From Epulopiscium sp. Nele67-Bin004 (lineage in GTDB: Bacteria > Bacillota_A > Clostridia > Lachnospirales > Cellulosilyticaceae), in NCBI GenBank assembly GCA_002007315.1, contig LNZQ01000120.1:1-15790 (forward strand): 15,790 bases of DNA. The letters run 5' to 3'. Position numbers and translations under genes: made by a program. Shown here one piece after another: positions 15,271 to 15,790 of the stretch (positions are counted from its first letter, which is position 1; the number at the start of each line of letters is the position of its first letter). Below the pieces are notes generated by a model. The model was not told where the DNA came from, did no database searches, and saw only the letters and a program-made list of their open reading frames with translations.

Positions 15271-15790
15271 GATAAGTGATGCTAGTGCCGGGTCAATTTG
15301 CCCATAATTATTATCTCCGTCGGTCAACAGTATGATAATTTTTGTGCTATCTTGTGGTGCTGTTCTAAGACTATCAATGGCCGTTGCAAGCCCTATACCA
15401 ATAGCTGTAGAACCGTCCTCATCAAAAGTTGTATCTTCTATAATTCTGATAAGGTTTTTATAATCCAAAGTTGTTGGCGACTTCACATATGCTTTTGTTG
15501 CAAATGTAATAAAACTTATTTTATCCATTTGTCTGCCGTTTATAAAATCAATCATAGTAGACTTCGCAGCGGCAAGGCGAGTGGGCTTCAAATCTTCTCC
15601 AAGCATTGAAGGCGAAATATCTAGCACCAAAGATATATGATAACCTTGCCCTATATCAATTGGCTTTTTATCTACACTTACAGGCTTAGCAAATGCCACA
15701 ATCAAAAACACTAAAGCAAACATTTTTAATATAAATGGTAAATCTTTTGAAACAAATATAGCACTTTTGAAAACCTCACTTGCTCTATGT
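15244..15790 (-). CDS. BatA-like von Willebrand factor A domain membrane protein, partial at both ends
   Basis: This is an internal piece of an aerotolerance-type BatA/BatB protein. The frame is open beyond the window edge at 15790. It reads through LPFILK and a membrane segment (MFALVFLIVAFAKP), then the VWA domain. The metal site (MIDAS) is complete so far: DISPS, the threonine in EDGSTAIG and LTDGDNN. The chain stops at SFDITK, just where the family continues with a YTIGVG-like strand, because the sequence switches to a different source near 15253-15275. BatA proteins are common in Bacteroidota and spirochaetes. Confidence 0.82.
   Translation of the reverse strand, partial: HRASEVFKSAIFVSKDLPFILKMFALVFLIVAFAKPVSVDKKPIDIGQGYHISLVLDISPSMLGEDLKPTRLAAAKSTMIDFINGRQMDKISFITFATKAYVKSPTTLDYKNLIRIIEDTTFDEDGSTAIGIGLATAIDSLRTAPQDSTKIIILLTDGDNNYGQIDPALASLIASSFDITK

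Noticed and set aside
1..15790. CRISPR arrays, tRNA or rRNA genes, insertion sequences
   Set aside because: I saw no regularly spaced repeats, no tRNA cloverleaf or rRNA signature stretch, and no transposase. The joins lack terminal inverted repeats or target duplications.

Overview
This window reads as a composite of at least four pieces of DNA rather than one continuous genome segment. The reading frames show three abrupt joins, near 1562, in 14770-14800 and in 15253-15275. Segment 1 (1-~1561) has no credible bacterial gene. It has short stop-riddled frames, T/A runs and few CpG dinucleotides (25 counted by eye), so it looks like vertebrate-type host DNA. Segment 2 (~1562-~14785) is a coherent stretch of a low-GC bacterial genome with strong Shine-Dalgarno sites. 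It is most likely a Bacillota/Clostridia-type organism, and host-like DNA on the same contig would fit an animal-associated source. Segment 3 (~14785-~15265) holds the end of a UvrD/PcrA helicase and the first codons of what looks like a metallo-beta-lactamase-fold protein. Segment 4 (~15260-15790, minus strand) is an internal piece of a BatA-like von Willebrand A membrane protein. The helicase and BatA pieces are AT-rich and could come from a spirochaete- or Bacteroidota-like organism, but this is a guess.

Segment 2 has two divergent gene blocks that share the 8692-8948 intergenic region. Leftward lies a urea-scavenging operon: urtA (lipoprotein urea-binding protein), urtB and urtC (permeases), urtD and urtE (ATPases), then urease gamma (ureA) and a fused urease beta-alpha polypeptide (ureB-ureC). 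The transporter imports urea and urease hydrolyses it to ammonia and CO2. The fused subunit keeps every nickel ligand and catalytic residue, but its last few codons are replaced at the first join. The nickel-insertion genes (ureE/F/G/D) expected next are therefore missing from the window.

Rightward lies a six-gene operon: feoA, feoB, a small protein that resembles the catalytic core of nicotianamine synthase, a UPF0104/flippase-like membrane protein, a CDP-alcohol phosphatidyltransferase (PssA-like) and a membrane-anchored alpha/beta hydrolase. It closes with an intrinsic terminator. A convergent gene fragment, possibly YceG-like, follows and runs into the second join.

The most interesting native features are four. 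Intrinsic terminators sit inside the leaders of both urtA and ureA, just upstream of the Shine-Dalgarno sites, which suggests transcription attenuation. A GC-rich hairpin without a U-tract lies between urtA and urtB. The beta-alpha urease fusion is unusual. The NAS-like protein is embedded in a metal-transport operon divergent from a nickel enzyme.
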